Assembly: GCF_900114775.1 (NCBI RefSeq)
Contig: NZ_FOUE01000003.1
Location: forward strand, 62,001 to 126,000
Direction of reading: 5' to 3'
DNA length: 64,000 nucleotides
Source of the DNA: Marinobacter zhejiangensis
GTDB taxonomy: Bacteria; Pseudomonadota; Gammaproteobacteria; Pseudomonadales; Oleiphilaceae
In this document: in pieces, positions 26,381-35,254 of the stretch
Numbering within the stretch: the stretch's first letter is position 1
Layout: the number at the start of each line of letters is the position of its first letter
Position numbers and translations under genes: made by a program
Notes under the pieces: model-generated
Database searches by the model: none
Seen by the model: the letters and a program-made list of their open reading frames with translations, nothing else
What the model was told of the DNA's origin: nothing

Positions 26381-27730
26381 TCAGATCTGTTTGTTGACGA
26401 CCTCTGAAAGCTGACTGCGATTGCCATCGGTATCGAGCGTGCGGATCGCAAAGTACCAGGTGCCAGCGGCAAGTTCGTCCACCAGCAGTTCCTCGACGGA
26501 TGCGTCACCGATGGCCAGGCTTTGGTCCAGGTTGGCAGAGTCGGTGCCGTAGACCACCTCGAACCCGGCAATTTCTCCCATGGCGAGGCTGTCACCGTTT
26601 ACGCGGGTCAGCGGTGCCGTCCAGCTCAGCAGGGCGGAGTTGGCGGGTGTGGGGTCAACACCTGTATCTGGGTCGGTTACGGTGCCACCACCAGTGTCTC
26701 CGCCGGTATCGCCGCCGGTATCTCCACCTGTCTCGCTACCAGTGTCACCACCCGTATCACCGTCGGTACCGTCATAGACATCGGCAATGGTTTTAAAGCG
26801 TTGAACGTTACGGTATTCGACAACCACCAGTTTCTGGCTGATGACGGAAGAATCAACGGTGCTCTGAAGTTCCGATGCCTGTACGGCTGCGGCGCTGACC
26901 AGGTCGGCGAGAGCCACGTTGGTGCCATCGCCCATAACACTAATCTGTCCGGTTTGCCGGGCCTGGTTGGTCATGTCGACCAGAACGTCAGAGATGCTGT
27001 CCCATTGGTTATTGCCATTAACCAGTGCCAGGAAGGCGGCATTGGTGATGGCAACCTGAATGGCGTCCGCTGAGACGTTGGTCATGTCATCAAGCCGGGT
27101 CAGGTCGGGCGGGGCCAGGCGCAGTGCACCGGCGGTCAGGCCAAACCAGTCTTCAACCGTTGAGTAAGCACCGGACAGGGCTTCGGGGGACAGTCCATTG
27201 GGGCTGCGCTCTGCCAGCGTGACCGCCAGGTGGGTCAGTGGCGTCAGGTAGACCGTTTCCGTTGCCAGGTCGCCAGCGCCGCTGAGCATGAAGTTACTGT
27301 CCAGGGGGAGGGGCTGGCCAAAGGCCACTGGAGAACCGCCGGTCTGGTCACACTGGGGGACCACGTCGCAGATCATCCGGGTGTTGCCATCGGCGGTCAG
27401 TTCGACCAGTGCCCAACCGTCAGCCTTGCCGCGCAGCTGCAGTTCATAACTGCCGTCCATTGCTGTCAGCACGGGCTTGGCGACTTGCCGTTTCGGAGCG
27501 TAGTAGCCGTTATTGTCGGCGACAAGGCGGTTGGCGGATACCAGCCCTTGCTGGATCACGCCTTTCATCGCGGATCCAGCAATCGCAACGGATTCTTCGG
27601 TGGTTCCCTGAGTGTTTTCTGCGGTGCCGTTATCGCCGCTGGTTGTTTCCAGGCCGCAGCCTGAAAGCATGGCAAAAGCAGGGATGATCCATAGTCCGTG
27701 ACTCGCCAATTTTCTGTCGCAATATGACAT
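26381..27730 (-). CDS. Lipoprotein with Gly-Asp-Thr repeats and FN3-like C-terminus
   Basis: A 449-residue lipoprotein with lipobox LSGC after a short signal peptide starting MSYCDRKL. The N-terminal part contains a carboxypeptidase-regulatory-like strand pattern (YELQLRGKADGWALVELT). The middle is helical, followed by a low-complexity linker of repeated GDTG units. The C-terminal 90 residues look like a fibronectin-type III domain (LLSWTAPLTRVNG ... GFEVVYGT ... WYFAIRTLDTDGNRS). No catalytic motif. It is probably an envelope-exposed adhesin-like or structural lipoprotein. The start at 27730 is preferred because it places the signal peptide correctly. Confidence 0.7.
   Translation of the reverse strand: MSYCDRKLASHGLWIIPAFAMLSGCGLETTSGDNGTAENTQGTTEESVAIAGSAMKGVIQQGLVSANRLVADNNGYYAPKRQVAKPVLTAMDGSYELQLRGKADGWALVELTADGNTRMICDVVPQCDQTGGSPVAFGQPLPLDSNFMLSGAGDLATETVYLTPLTHLAVTLAERSPNGLSPEALSGAYSTVEDWFGLTAGALRLAPPDLTRLDDMTNVSADAIQVAITNAAFLALVNGNNQWDSISDVLVDMTNQARQTGQISVMGDGTNVALADLVSAAAVQASELQSTVDSSVISQKLVVVEYRNVQRFKTIADVYDGTDGDTGGDTGSETGGDTGGDTGGDTGGGTVTDPDTGVDPTPANSALLSWTAPLTRVNGDSLAMGEIAGFEVVYGTDSANLDQSLAIGDASVEELLVDELAAGTWYFAIRTLDTDGNRSQLSEVVNKQI
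26687..26770 (-). repeat. 12-bp tandem repeat encoding GDTG units
   Basis: Seven 12-base units, of the pattern A/T/G-CC-N-CC-N-GTNTC with variation, run without interruption inside the lipoprotein gene and encode the repeated tetrapeptide Gly-Asp-Thr-Gly (one unit reads Gly-Ser-Glu-Thr). The 12-base period keeps frame, so copy-number change would lengthen or shorten the linker without breaking the gene. Confidence 0.8.
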
Positions 27731-28059
27731 GGTTTTGCACCAAATAATTGATGATTTCGAGGCAATCATAGAATTGTCGTGTTAAGCGATATGCGGCCTG
27801 GTTCCGGATTCTACGGGCAAAAAACGTCAGGAATTTGACGCTTACGGAGGGATACATGTTGAGACCCGCCGTTACGCTGGGAGGGTGCTCTGGGACTGGC
27901 TTAGCGCCATGTTTTACGGAGGAATTTTTCGGGTAGGCAGGGTGACGAGCGGATTTCGGCTGAGGCGGTTGGCTGAACGTGATTACAAATTTAAACAGTG
28001 AAATGGCCGGGCTTGGGGTGTGCGCCAGTTCTCAAAACCCTGGGCGCAGCACGTTGGCC
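27731..28059. other. Intergenic gap between a methyltransferase and a lipoprotein gene
   Basis: This 329-base gap holds no open frame with a plausible start and product. It must contain the promoter of the leftward lipoprotein gene and the end of the leftward methyltransferase transcript. No clear hairpin with a T run was found. Confidence 0.5.
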
Positions 28060-28827
28060 TTAGCCTTTTACGCACACAAACAGCGCATTCCCGGCGTGTC
28101 TGTCCCAAGGTTCAATGCGCTCGTAATCGTGCTCGAAGATGTGAACCTCAAAATAGGGTTGCAGAAGGCTCGCCATCTCTTCAAAACCGAGCGCAACCAT
28201 CGGGTGTTCGTCGTGCCAGGCCTGGGTGACGCCATCGGTTGTTTTCTGGATGCTGAGTTTCAGGGCCTGCTTCTCTCCCTGTCCGGGGTAATGCCAGCCG
28301 GAGCGGAACACAAAGGAGCTGCCATTGAAGTCAGCGGTATGGCCGACAAACCGGGAGTTGTCGATCTTGTTCTTGTCCACCGCGTTGAAACAGAAAACGC
28401 CGTTGCTGGCCAGCGCCTCATGAACGCTTTGGATGCAGGACCTGAGCTTTTCGATGCCGTCGCTGTAGTGGATGGAGTAGAGAAAGCAGGTAATCAGGTC
28501 GAACGGTTGATCAAACCGGAAGTCGCACATGTCCTGGCAAGTGAATTGCGCCTCGGGGCAGCGCTGGCTGGCCACGTCCAGCATAGGCTGGTTAATGTCC
28601 AGGCCCTGACTGTTGTAACCATGATCGATGAAATGGCGTACATGGGCGCCGGTGCCGCAGGCCAGGTCGAGATGGTTCCGGCCACCCCTGCCAAACAGCT
28701 GGTGAAGGCGGCGCACTCCGTCGCTTTGTGCCGGGTAGTCGATGTCGGCGCACATCAGGTCGTAGTAACCGGACAGGTCGTTATATAAAGCGTTCGTAGA
28801 CATAGTTGCTGACATAGGTGCTGACAT
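28060..28827 (-). CDS. Class I SAM-dependent methyltransferase
   Basis: A methyltransferase of about 250 residues. Motif I reads LDLACGTGAHVRHF, motif II LDINQPMLD, and a post-I block CDFRFDQPFDLITCFLYSIHY follows, all typical of small-molecule Rossmann methyltransferases. The N-terminal NDLSGYYDLMCADIDYP matches the Methyltransf_25 type. Three closely spaced Met codons (28827, 28815, 28803) in a short repeated stretch leave the start uncertain; none has a good ribosome-binding site. The substrate is unknown. Confidence 0.85.
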   Translation of the reverse strand: MSAPMSATMSTNALYNDLSGYYDLMCADIDYPAQSDGVRRLHQLFGRGGRNHLDLACGTGAHVRHFIDHGYNSQGLDINQPMLDVASQRCPEAQFTCQDMCDFRFDQPFDLITCFLYSIHYSDGIEKLRSCIQSVHEALASNGVFCFNAVDKNKIDNSRFVGHTADFNGSSFVFRSGWHYPGQGEKQALKLSIQKTTDGVTQAWHDEHPMVALGFEEMASLLQPYFEVHIFEHDYERIEPWDRHAGNALFVCVKG

Positions 28828-28969
28828 CGATATTTAGGCGCCTGGGCACTGAGGGCAGGTCATTGGAAGGGCGGCGTATCGTATAGGAAATGACCAGCTT
28901 CGGGAAGCTTGTTTGAGCTGAATAAGCAGGACAGACTAGCACCGTATCCAGTTGAGGAATTCCTGCTCC

Positions 28970-29539
28970 ATGAACAATACCCCCGGGCCAAGCGTCATCC
29001 GCATGCGCCTTAGCAATATTTCCCAGTTGTTTAACTCCATGGACCCGTCGCCCTTTGTGGGCCGGGATCTGGATGTGAATGCCGAATCCTTCATTATGGA
29101 ATGGGCGCAGGAGCATCCGGCCAAGGGGGATTTCCGGCTGGAGATTCTGGTTGACCTGTGCGACGACATCGGCGCTGCCCGAGCGCGGGTACTTCGGGCC
29201 GTGCGTGCCTATTTCTTGGAGCGGGAGGAGGTGGCGTGCCGTGACTTCCGACGGTTGATGCGGGAAGGGCGGTTGAGCCTGGTCATTGGCTTGCTGTTCC
29301 TGTCCATCTGCTTGGGGGTGAGTCAGGTGATCGAAAGTCATGCGGCAGGCAGTGGCTTGCTCAAGCTCATAAGTGAAAGCCTGTGGATCGGCGGATGGGT
29401 TGCCATGTGGCGGCCGATGGAAATTTTCCTCTATGACTGGTGGCCCCTGCTCCGGAAAATCCGGCTGCTGCGACGGCTGGCGGCCATGGATGTGCGGCTT
29501 ATGCTGGTGGCCGACGCTGAACAGGGGGCCGGCGGCTGA
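28970..29539 (+). CDS. Conserved hypothetical protein with C-terminal membrane segments
   Basis: A 189-residue protein. The N-terminal part has a motif (LFNSMDPSPFVGRDLD) that I recognise from a widespread proteobacterial family of unknown function, followed by a soluble helical region. Two hydrophobic segments (about 103-120 and 132-150) and a basic C-terminal helix suggest membrane anchoring. GAGGA lies upstream of the ATG at 28970; a TTG at 28952 overlaps that ribosome-binding site and is rejected. Role unknown. Confidence 0.65.
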   Translation: MNNTPGPSVIRMRLSNISQLFNSMDPSPFVGRDLDVNAESFIMEWAQEHPAKGDFRLEILVDLCDDIGAARARVLRAVRAYFLEREEVACRDFRRLMREGRLSLVIGLLFLSICLGVSQVIESHAAGSGLLKLISESLWIGGWVAMWRPMEIFLYDWWPLLRKIRLLRRLAAMDVRLMLVADAEQGAGG

Positions 29540-29751
29540 GCGTTCCCGCGGCTGCTTTCCTCTCCTCTTTATTCCTTTCCTCGCCTTTTCTAGGGCCTCT
29601 TCGCCCCCCTTGTCTTCTGGTTACATTTGCTTACCTAGCGAAGCCTCTTTGTAACATTCCGGTGCGATGCTCGGGTCAAACGGTACTGCCTGCAGTACCC
29701 GATTGCTAACGCATCATCACCCGGCAAGATGGATCTATAGGAGGTATTGGG

Positions 29752-32007
29752 ATGTCTCTGTTTTCGAAATCACATGGGAAATCGTTGCGCCTGAATGCGC
29801 TGGCTGCCGCCGTTGCAGTGGGCCTTGCAGGTACAGCCGTTGCTGCCAACAAAAGTACTGACAGCACCTTTGTGCCGATCGCCAGTTTTGACGTGATGGC
29901 GGGCAACGGTTCGGCTGTGGCAGAGATCGTGGACGTGTCTGGCAATGGCAAGCAGCTGGTTTACACCGATGGTGAAAACGAAGCGATTGGCTTTGTGGAC
30001 ATTTCCAACCCGGCGCAACCACTGGCTGCGGGTACGGTTGCGGTCGGTGGCGAACCCACCAGTCTGGTGGTCTTCGGCCGTTACGCCCTGGTTGCGGTGA
30101 ATACCTCCGAATCGTTTACCAACCCATCCGGAAAGCTGGTGGTGGTGAATCGCCAGACGCGCGCCGTTGTGGCAGAGCACCTACTGGACGGCCAGCCCGA
30201 CTCTGTGGCGCTGTCTCCAGATCAGCGTTACCTGGCGATTGTTATTGAGAACGAACGCGACGAGGACGAAAACGGTGGCCTGATTCCTCAGTACCCGTCC
30301 GGTGGCCTCAAGATCGTTCGAATCCATGGCCAGCCTACAACCTGGACCATCACGGATGCCGACCTGTCGCCGGTTGCCGCCAATGCGCCCGCGGGCTCGG
30401 ATCTGGAGCCGGAATATGTAGACATCAATCAGCGTAACGAAGCGGTGGTTTCTTTCCAGGAGAACAACCATTTCGCGATCGTGGATTTGACCTCGGGCCG
30501 GACGCTTAACGAGTTTTCTGCCGGTTCAGTCGAATTGAACAACGTTGATTCCGCGGAAGAAGACCTGATCTCGCTGGATAGCCAGCTGAACAAGCGTCGC
30601 GAGCCGGATGCGGTAAGCTGGATCGACAACAACCGCTTTGCCAGCGCCAATGAAGGCGATTTTGAAGATGCAAACGGTGACGAGGGTGGCAGTCGCGGCT
30701 TTACCATCTTCAATAAGTCTGGTGTGGTGGAGTTTGAGTCAGCCGAGTCTTTCGAACACCTGCTTGTGGCGGCCGGTCACTACAACGAAGGCCGTTCAGA
30801 AAACAAGGGTGTGGAGCCAGAGTCGGTGGAGTTTGGCAAGTTTGGTAGCCGGCAGCTGCTGTTTGTTGGCTCTGAACGTTCGAACATGGTGGGGGTCTAC
30901 GACGTAGACGGTGTTGAGCCGGAGCTGGTTCAGCTGTTGCCCACCGGTATCGGGCCTGAAGGTCTCAAAGCCATTCCATCCAAAGGGCTGTTTGTTGCCT
31001 CGACGGAAACCGACGAAGCAGGTGCCGGTATCCCGACCATGATCAACATCTTTGAGATGCAGCGGGGTGATGCCTATTACCCGATGATCGTCTCCGACAA
31101 CGATATCAACGGACTGCCGATCCCTTGGGTGGCTCTGTCCGGCCTGGCGGCGGACTCTGTTGATGCCAACACCCTGTATGCCGTGAGTGACTCGTTCCTG
31201 GCCAAGGGCTACATCTACACTGTTGATGCTTCTGCCCACCCGGCCAGGATCACCAGCCGGCAGGAAGTCACCGGCGCTTCAAGCTCACTGGATCTGGAAG
31301 GTATTGCCGTTGGGGCTGACGGAGACTTCTGGGTAGCCAGTGAAGGCAAGCCGGGAACCCGCCCCAACGCCATCCTCAAAGTGGATCGTGCGACCGGCAT
31401 GGTGACCGAAGAGATCCTGTTGCCGGCCGAACTGGAAGACAACGCCCGCAGCAACGGTTTTGAAGGTATTGCCGTGACCGGTGATGCCGGTGCTGAGCAG
31501 GTGTATGTGGCTATCCAGCGTGCCTGGCCAGCGGAAGGCGATGACGATGGCGTGAACACCAAGATCGCCAGATACGATGTCAGCAGCGGTGAATGGGGCT
31601 TTGTTCACTACCCGATGGAAGCCGAAGGTCAGGGCGGCTGGATTGGGTTGTCGGAACTGACCGCGCTGCCGGATGGTCGGTTTGCGGTGGTGGAACGTGA
31701 CAAAGGCTGGGGTGCCAGCACAGGGCTGAATGCAGAGCTCAAGGCTGTTTACGCGGTGGATCTGGCTAATGCCGCCTTCGACCCGTACGTTGATGGCGTG
31801 GCACCGTCGGCTGTACTCTCGAAAGAGCTGCTGGTAGACGTGTTGCCGGCGTTGCAGGCCAACAGCATCTGGACCACCGAAAAGCTGGAAGGCTTTACCG
31901 TGGCCGCTGACGGCCAGGTTTACGTGGTGACCGACAATGACGGTGTTGACGACGCCCCAGGGGAAACGTTGTTCCTGAACCTTGGGAACTTCAACGACCT
32001 GCGCTAA
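29752..32007 (+). CDS. Secreted beta-propeller protein with phytase-like esterase domain
   Basis: A 751-residue exported protein with signal peptide (LNALAAAVAVGLAGTAVA). The N-terminal half (about 40-420) is a WD/YVTN-like propeller with repeated strand patterns such as DSVALSPDQRYLAIV. The C-terminal half (about 450-745) matches the esterase-like phytase family (LSGLAADSVDANTLYAVSDS, LEGIAVGADGDFWVASE, GLSELTALPDGRFAVVERD). Periplasmic or extracellular phosphate-ester hydrolysis is plausible but unproved. AGGAGGT precedes the ATG. A strong terminator follows at 32028. Confidence 0.8.
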   Translation: MSLFSKSHGKSLRLNALAAAVAVGLAGTAVAANKSTDSTFVPIASFDVMAGNGSAVAEIVDVSGNGKQLVYTDGENEAIGFVDISNPAQPLAAGTVAVGGEPTSLVVFGRYALVAVNTSESFTNPSGKLVVVNRQTRAVVAEHLLDGQPDSVALSPDQRYLAIVIENERDEDENGGLIPQYPSGGLKIVRIHGQPTTWTITDADLSPVAANAPAGSDLEPEYVDINQRNEAVVSFQENNHFAIVDLTSGRTLNEFSAGSVELNNVDSAEEDLISLDSQLNKRREPDAVSWIDNNRFASANEGDFEDANGDEGGSRGFTIFNKSGVVEFESAESFEHLLVAAGHYNEGRSENKGVEPESVEFGKFGSRQLLFVGSERSNMVGVYDVDGVEPELVQLLPTGIGPEGLKAIPSKGLFVASTETDEAGAGIPTMINIFEMQRGDAYYPMIVSDNDINGLPIPWVALSGLAADSVDANTLYAVSDSFLAKGYIYTVDASAHPARITSRQEVTGASSSLDLEGIAVGADGDFWVASEGKPGTRPNAILKVDRATGMVTEEILLPAELEDNARSNGFEGIAVTGDAGAEQVYVAIQRAWPAEGDDDGVNTKIARYDVSSGEWGFVHYPMEAEGQGGWIGLSELTALPDGRFAVVERDKGWGASTGLNAELKAVYAVDLANAAFDPYVDGVAPSAVLSKELLVDVLPALQANSIWTTEKLEGFTVAADGQVYVVTDNDGVDDAPGETLFLNLGNFNDLR

Positions 32008-32027
32008 GCCTGGTCAGGCGGTATCGA

Positions 32028-32063
32028 AACAGCAGGGGAGCTAGGCTTCCCTGCTGTTTTTTT
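32028..32063 (+). terminator. Intrinsic terminator after the phytase-like gene
   Basis: AACAGCAGGG pairs with CCCTGCTGTT across a short loop, followed by T residues to 32063. It lies 20 bases after the stop codon. Confidence 0.92.
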
Positions 32064-32123
32064 ATGGGGATGGGTGTCACTGGGTGTACCCTTGGCTGTC
32101 TCGACCAGTTAGGTGAGCATTCC

Positions 32124-32462
32124 ATGAAGACGGTATCTACAGAGCTTGAACTGACCGGTTTGCTGGAGGACAGCCCAGCGGTGTTGCTGCTTTTTGGCGG
32201 GCATCAGTGTGGCGTCTGCCAGGCCATTAAACCCCAGTTGGAACGCCTGGTGCGTGAGCATTTCCCCGGGGTAGTTACGGGTTATATCGACTGTCAGGAC
32301 TCAGCGGCTTCTCTTTGCGCAACCCGGGGTATTTTTTCGCTTCCGGTGGTCCAGTTGTGGTTTGAGGGGCAACGGTTTGCAGAGTTTGCCCGGGTATTCT
32401 CAATCGGAGAAGTGAGGGCCTCGATGGAGCGGCCCTACCAGGCATTGATGGCCGGTGGCTAG
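32124..32462 (+). CDS. Thioredoxin-like protein, CGVC active site
   Basis: A 112-residue thioredoxin-fold protein without signal peptide. The redox motif is CGVC (in GGHQCGVCQAIKPQ), and the cis-Pro is in FSLPVVQLW, so both key elements of a disulfide reductase/oxidase are present. AGGTGAG upstream of the ATG at 32124 supports this start over an in-frame ATG at 32064, which lies next to the terminator. It is probably cytoplasmic; the partner is unknown. Confidence 0.85.
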   Translation: MKTVSTELELTGLLEDSPAVLLLFGGHQCGVCQAIKPQLERLVREHFPGVVTGYIDCQDSAASLCATRGIFSLPVVQLWFEGQRFAEFARVFSIGEVRASMERPYQALMAGG

Positions 32463-32544
32463 GTTTGCTGAGGTACCTGTTGGCAACACGGCTAAGCTGT
32501 AGAGAACGAGTCGGAAATGAATTGACCCAAAGGAGCTCTTGATC

Positions 32545-33015
32545 GTGCGACGTGTAATTCTGGCGCTTGGCGCTGTTTTGTGGGCCGCCTCTGCGCAGGC
32601 GGACGAATACCGTTTTGAAGACTTTCCAGCTCCGGAACGTTCTGCCCGGGTTGTCGATCAGGTTGATTTGCCCGAGGGCGAGTCTGTCGAAGGCATGTTT
32701 CTGGAGAGGGCCGTTGGCGAGAGCCCCAACTTTGCAGGCCGCTATGTGTTGACCTTCTGGGGGTGCGGTACCGCCTGCCAGCAGGTGGCGGCCATCAGTG
32801 TCGAGAGCGGCGAGGTGTTCTACCCGGGTGAGGGTGGGGCTTCCAATGGGGCATGTTTCCGGATCGACAGTCGGCTTCTGATTGTGAACCCCATTGACCA
32901 GGAAGGCGCCCAACAGATTCCGGATTGGTTTCATACCTACTTCTATGAAATGACCGATGACGGCTTCAAGCTGTTGGGCAAAACCCGGGAGGGGCTCTCA
33001 TTTCAATGTGATTGA
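32545..33015 (+). CDS. Periplasmic hypothetical protein with WGCGTAC motif
   Basis: A 156-residue exported protein: a signal peptide (RRVILALGAVLWAASAQA), then a small beta-rich domain with NFAGRYVLTFWGCGTACQ, a motif shared by an uncharacterised family of small secreted proteobacterial proteins. The two Cys of GCGTAC and others at the C-terminus may form disulfides. AAGGAG is spaced nine bases from the GTG at 32545; a TTG at 32539 is too close to it. Confidence 0.7.
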   Translation: MRRVILALGAVLWAASAQADEYRFEDFPAPERSARVVDQVDLPEGESVEGMFLERAVGESPNFAGRYVLTFWGCGTACQQVAAISVESGEVFYPGEGGASNGACFRIDSRLLIVNPIDQEGAQQIPDWFHTYFYEMTDDGFKLLGKTREGLSFQCD

Positions 33016-33029
33016 GCGGCTGGTTCTGC

Positions 33030-34079
33030 CTACCCCAAACGGTCGTAGGCCAGATTGCGTGCGGCCATGGAATCCAGCTTCAGCTGGCGGATGATTCCCG
33101 TGATCATGGCCAGCTCCTGTTCAACCAGGGGCATCTTATCGAGGTCGTAGGCGGACACGTTGATGTCTGCACTCTCCAGCAGATTGTCAAAATAGGACAG
33201 CATGAACAGCGCCTTGTTGCCGCGGAACTCGCAGGTGAGCCCTGACCCTTTTGCTCTTGCCCGGAACAGGTCGTCGAGTGCGATGATGTGTTCCATCATG
33301 GCTGGCGACAGGATATAGCGGGCATATTGCTGATCGGAGGATCTGACCTCGTAGCGATCCTCGAATTCCGGATTTTCCAGTGCAACCCGGTCTTTTGTCA
33401 TCGGTGCTGACAGCAGGTTGGCCAGCCTGCCGTGGTCTGCCCGAACCACAGTGTAGCCGTGAAACTCAAACGGCATGGTGATCAACAAGGCCCCGCCGCG
33501 GTGAACACTGATATTGGACTTGTTACCGCGGCGTTCCAGCTTCAGTTCGCAGAATTCAAACTGCACATCCTCCACGCGGCCCTGGATCAGGTCCTCACTG
33601 CTCTTTCGGGAAAACGAGGGCAGGATGTCGAAAGGCTCAACGGCGGCCAGGTCAATACAGCCATCCTTGTCGTACCCGAACTCGCCAAATGCCCGGACCA
33701 GCACGGGCATCAGCTTTTCCTTGTAATGGCGGGTGTATACGAACGCCGGGTAGAACACCCAGACGGCGAATCCGGCCAATACAAACAGGGTATAGAGGGG
33801 AAAGTCACCTGAGACCAGTGTGTACAGGTCCAGTACGACCGTTGGTAGCCACAGTAGCCAGCCCAGTCGCTTGAACAGGGTCTTACGGCGGTTTTTCCGC
33901 TCCAGTTGCTCCAGCCTGAACTGCTCGATCGGCGCTAACAGTGGCACCACGTCCCGCTCGAGCATTGCACGGAAGTCCTCTGATAAGGGCGCAGTTGCTT
34001 CTGCCCTACGATACGCAGTGCCGTCGGTCAGTTGCTTTAACGCTTCCTTTGCCTGGGAAAACGTGTACAGGATACTCAT
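33030..34079 (-). CDS. DUF3137 membrane protein
   Basis: A 349-residue protein with two membrane segments (about 74-92 and 95-115), flanked by a charged N-terminal helix and a large cytoplasmic C-terminal beta-rich domain. The whole layout matches DUF3137, commonly found beside lemA. Its start overlaps the lemA stop by four bases, so the two are translationally coupled and probably form one envelope-associated complex of unknown role. Confidence 0.85.
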   Translation of the reverse strand: MSILYTFSQAKEALKQLTDGTAYRRAEATAPLSEDFRAMLERDVVPLLAPIEQFRLEQLERKNRRKTLFKRLGWLLWLPTVVLDLYTLVSGDFPLYTLFVLAGFAVWVFYPAFVYTRHYKEKLMPVLVRAFGEFGYDKDGCIDLAAVEPFDILPSFSRKSSEDLIQGRVEDVQFEFCELKLERRGNKSNISVHRGGALLITMPFEFHGYTVVRADHGRLANLLSAPMTKDRVALENPEFEDRYEVRSSDQQYARYILSPAMMEHIIALDDLFRARAKGSGLTCEFRGNKALFMLSYFDNLLESADINVSAYDLDKMPLVEQELAMITGIIRQLKLDSMAARNLAYDRLG

Positions 34080-34648
34080 GACTTCAGGAAGTCATCGGCG
34101 TTGACGGGGGCCCTGTCAGCTTCTGCAACCTGGAAAAACGGGAAGGGCTTTAGCCCCATCATTGCGGCAATAAGCGAGCCCGGGAAGATCTGGATGGCAT
34201 CCTTGAAACGTCGACCCGCGGCGTTGTAGCTCCGACGTGCGGCGGAGATATGTTCTTCAACATCTGCGTATACCCGTTGAGCTTCCAGCATGTTGGCGTG
34301 GGATTTCAGGTCAGGGTAGTTTTCGACGGCGACCATCAGGCCGGAGAGCTTGTTTTCCAATGCGGCTTCCAGTTCGAAACGCTTCTCTGAGGTGGCGGCG
34401 CCTGCGGTATCGGTTGCTTTCAGGACTTCGGTTCGCAGGCGGGTCACTTCGGTGAGCAGCGCCTGTTCGTGTTCCATAAAGCGGGAAGCGATCTTGAGGA
34501 TATTGGGGATCAGGTCAGTCCGTTTCTTTAGTTGCACATCAATGCCGGAGAACGCTTCTTCTGTAGCGTTGCGGCGGGAGACAATGGCGGCATACCAGAA
34601 ATACAACAGCACAAGGGTGGCAACGACGGCCACGATGATCCATGTCAT
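34076..34648 (-). CDS. lemA: LemA family protein
   Basis: A 190-residue LemA protein: one N-terminal membrane segment (MTWIIVAVVATLVLLYFWYA), then a long helical domain with the family landmarks ATEEAFSGIDVQLKKR, DLIPN and a C-terminal NAAGRRFKDAIQIFPGSLIA with KPFPFF. The start at 34648 has CGGAGAG upstream; a start six codons earlier lacks one. TTGACC and TAGCCT, 17 bases apart at about 34678-34706, could be its promoter but the -10 is weak. Confidence 0.92.
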   Translation of the reverse strand: MTWIIVAVVATLVLLYFWYAAIVSRRNATEEAFSGIDVQLKKRTDLIPNILKIASRFMEHEQALLTEVTRLRTEVLKATDTAGAATSEKRFELEAALENKLSGLMVAVENYPDLKSHANMLEAQRVYADVEEHISAARRSYNAAGRRFKDAIQIFPGSLIAAMMGLKPFPFFQVAEADRAPVNADDFLKS

Positions 34649-34850
34649 AACAACTCTCCGTATCAATAGAATCTAGCAGGCTAGGCGTTGCGCAAAAGCA
34701 GGTCAACCCTTTAATATCATATGGTTACGAATGGTTTGGATGCCTATGTATTTGGGTGGAAGATGACTCTGCTTGAGGTAACCTCTATGATCCTGCCTGT
34801 CGATGTTCCTTTTCTCCGCTGCCATCAGCCTTTGCCAATGGATGTTTCCT

Positions 34851-35234
34851 ATGAAGTTCCCTACGGTCACCGTCACCCTGGTTTCGCTAGCCCTGGTTGT
34901 CGTTATCTGGCAGCAGAGCCAGGATCAGCAGGACACCATTGACCCGAGTCGTTTTGCCAACCTGGCAGCGAATCCGGTGGAACGGGGTACGGTGGTTGAC
35001 TGGGTGGTGACCCAGGTGCCCGCGCTGTGCCAGGAGGCGACCGGTCAGGCAAACGGGAGCGAGGCAGTGTCCCAGTGCGTGGAACGGAGTGAGCGGCGCT
35101 CCTCCAACTGCCGCCGCGCCTTGTATGACCATTTTCCCGCCCTCATTTCCTCAGAAGCGGTATTTCGTGATCTGACGATCACCGCCATGGACTGCCTTGT
35201 GCCGCAGTCAGAGCGGCTAACGCCTGCACACTAG
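34851..35234 (+). CDS. Small membrane-anchored hypothetical protein
   Basis: A 127-residue protein with an N-terminal hydrophobic stretch (VTVTLVSLALVVVIW), probably an uncleaved anchor or signal peptide, then a polar domain with several Cys (ALCQEAT, VSQCVERS, SSNCRRAL, DCLVPQ). No known domain recognised. The start choice is uncertain: the ATG at 34851 places the hydrophobic segment at the N-terminus, but no clear ribosome-binding site precedes it. Confidence 0.5.
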   Translation: MKFPTVTVTLVSLALVVVIWQQSQDQQDTIDPSRFANLAANPVERGTVVDWVVTQVPALCQEATGQANGSEAVSQCVERSERRSSNCRRALYDHFPALISSEAVFRDLTITAMDCLVPQSERLTPAH

Positions 35235-35254
35235 GCCCAGCGTTTGGCTGCGGT

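Noticed and set aside
27845..27940. Short open frame starting at an ATG in the 27731-28059 gap
   Set aside because: It gives under 30 residues, has no ribosome-binding site and no protein-like pattern.
29610..29660. GTTACA and TGTAAC pair upstream of the phytase-like gene
   Set aside because: The inverted pair is short (6 bp) with a spacer of about 25 bases and matches no consensus I trust.
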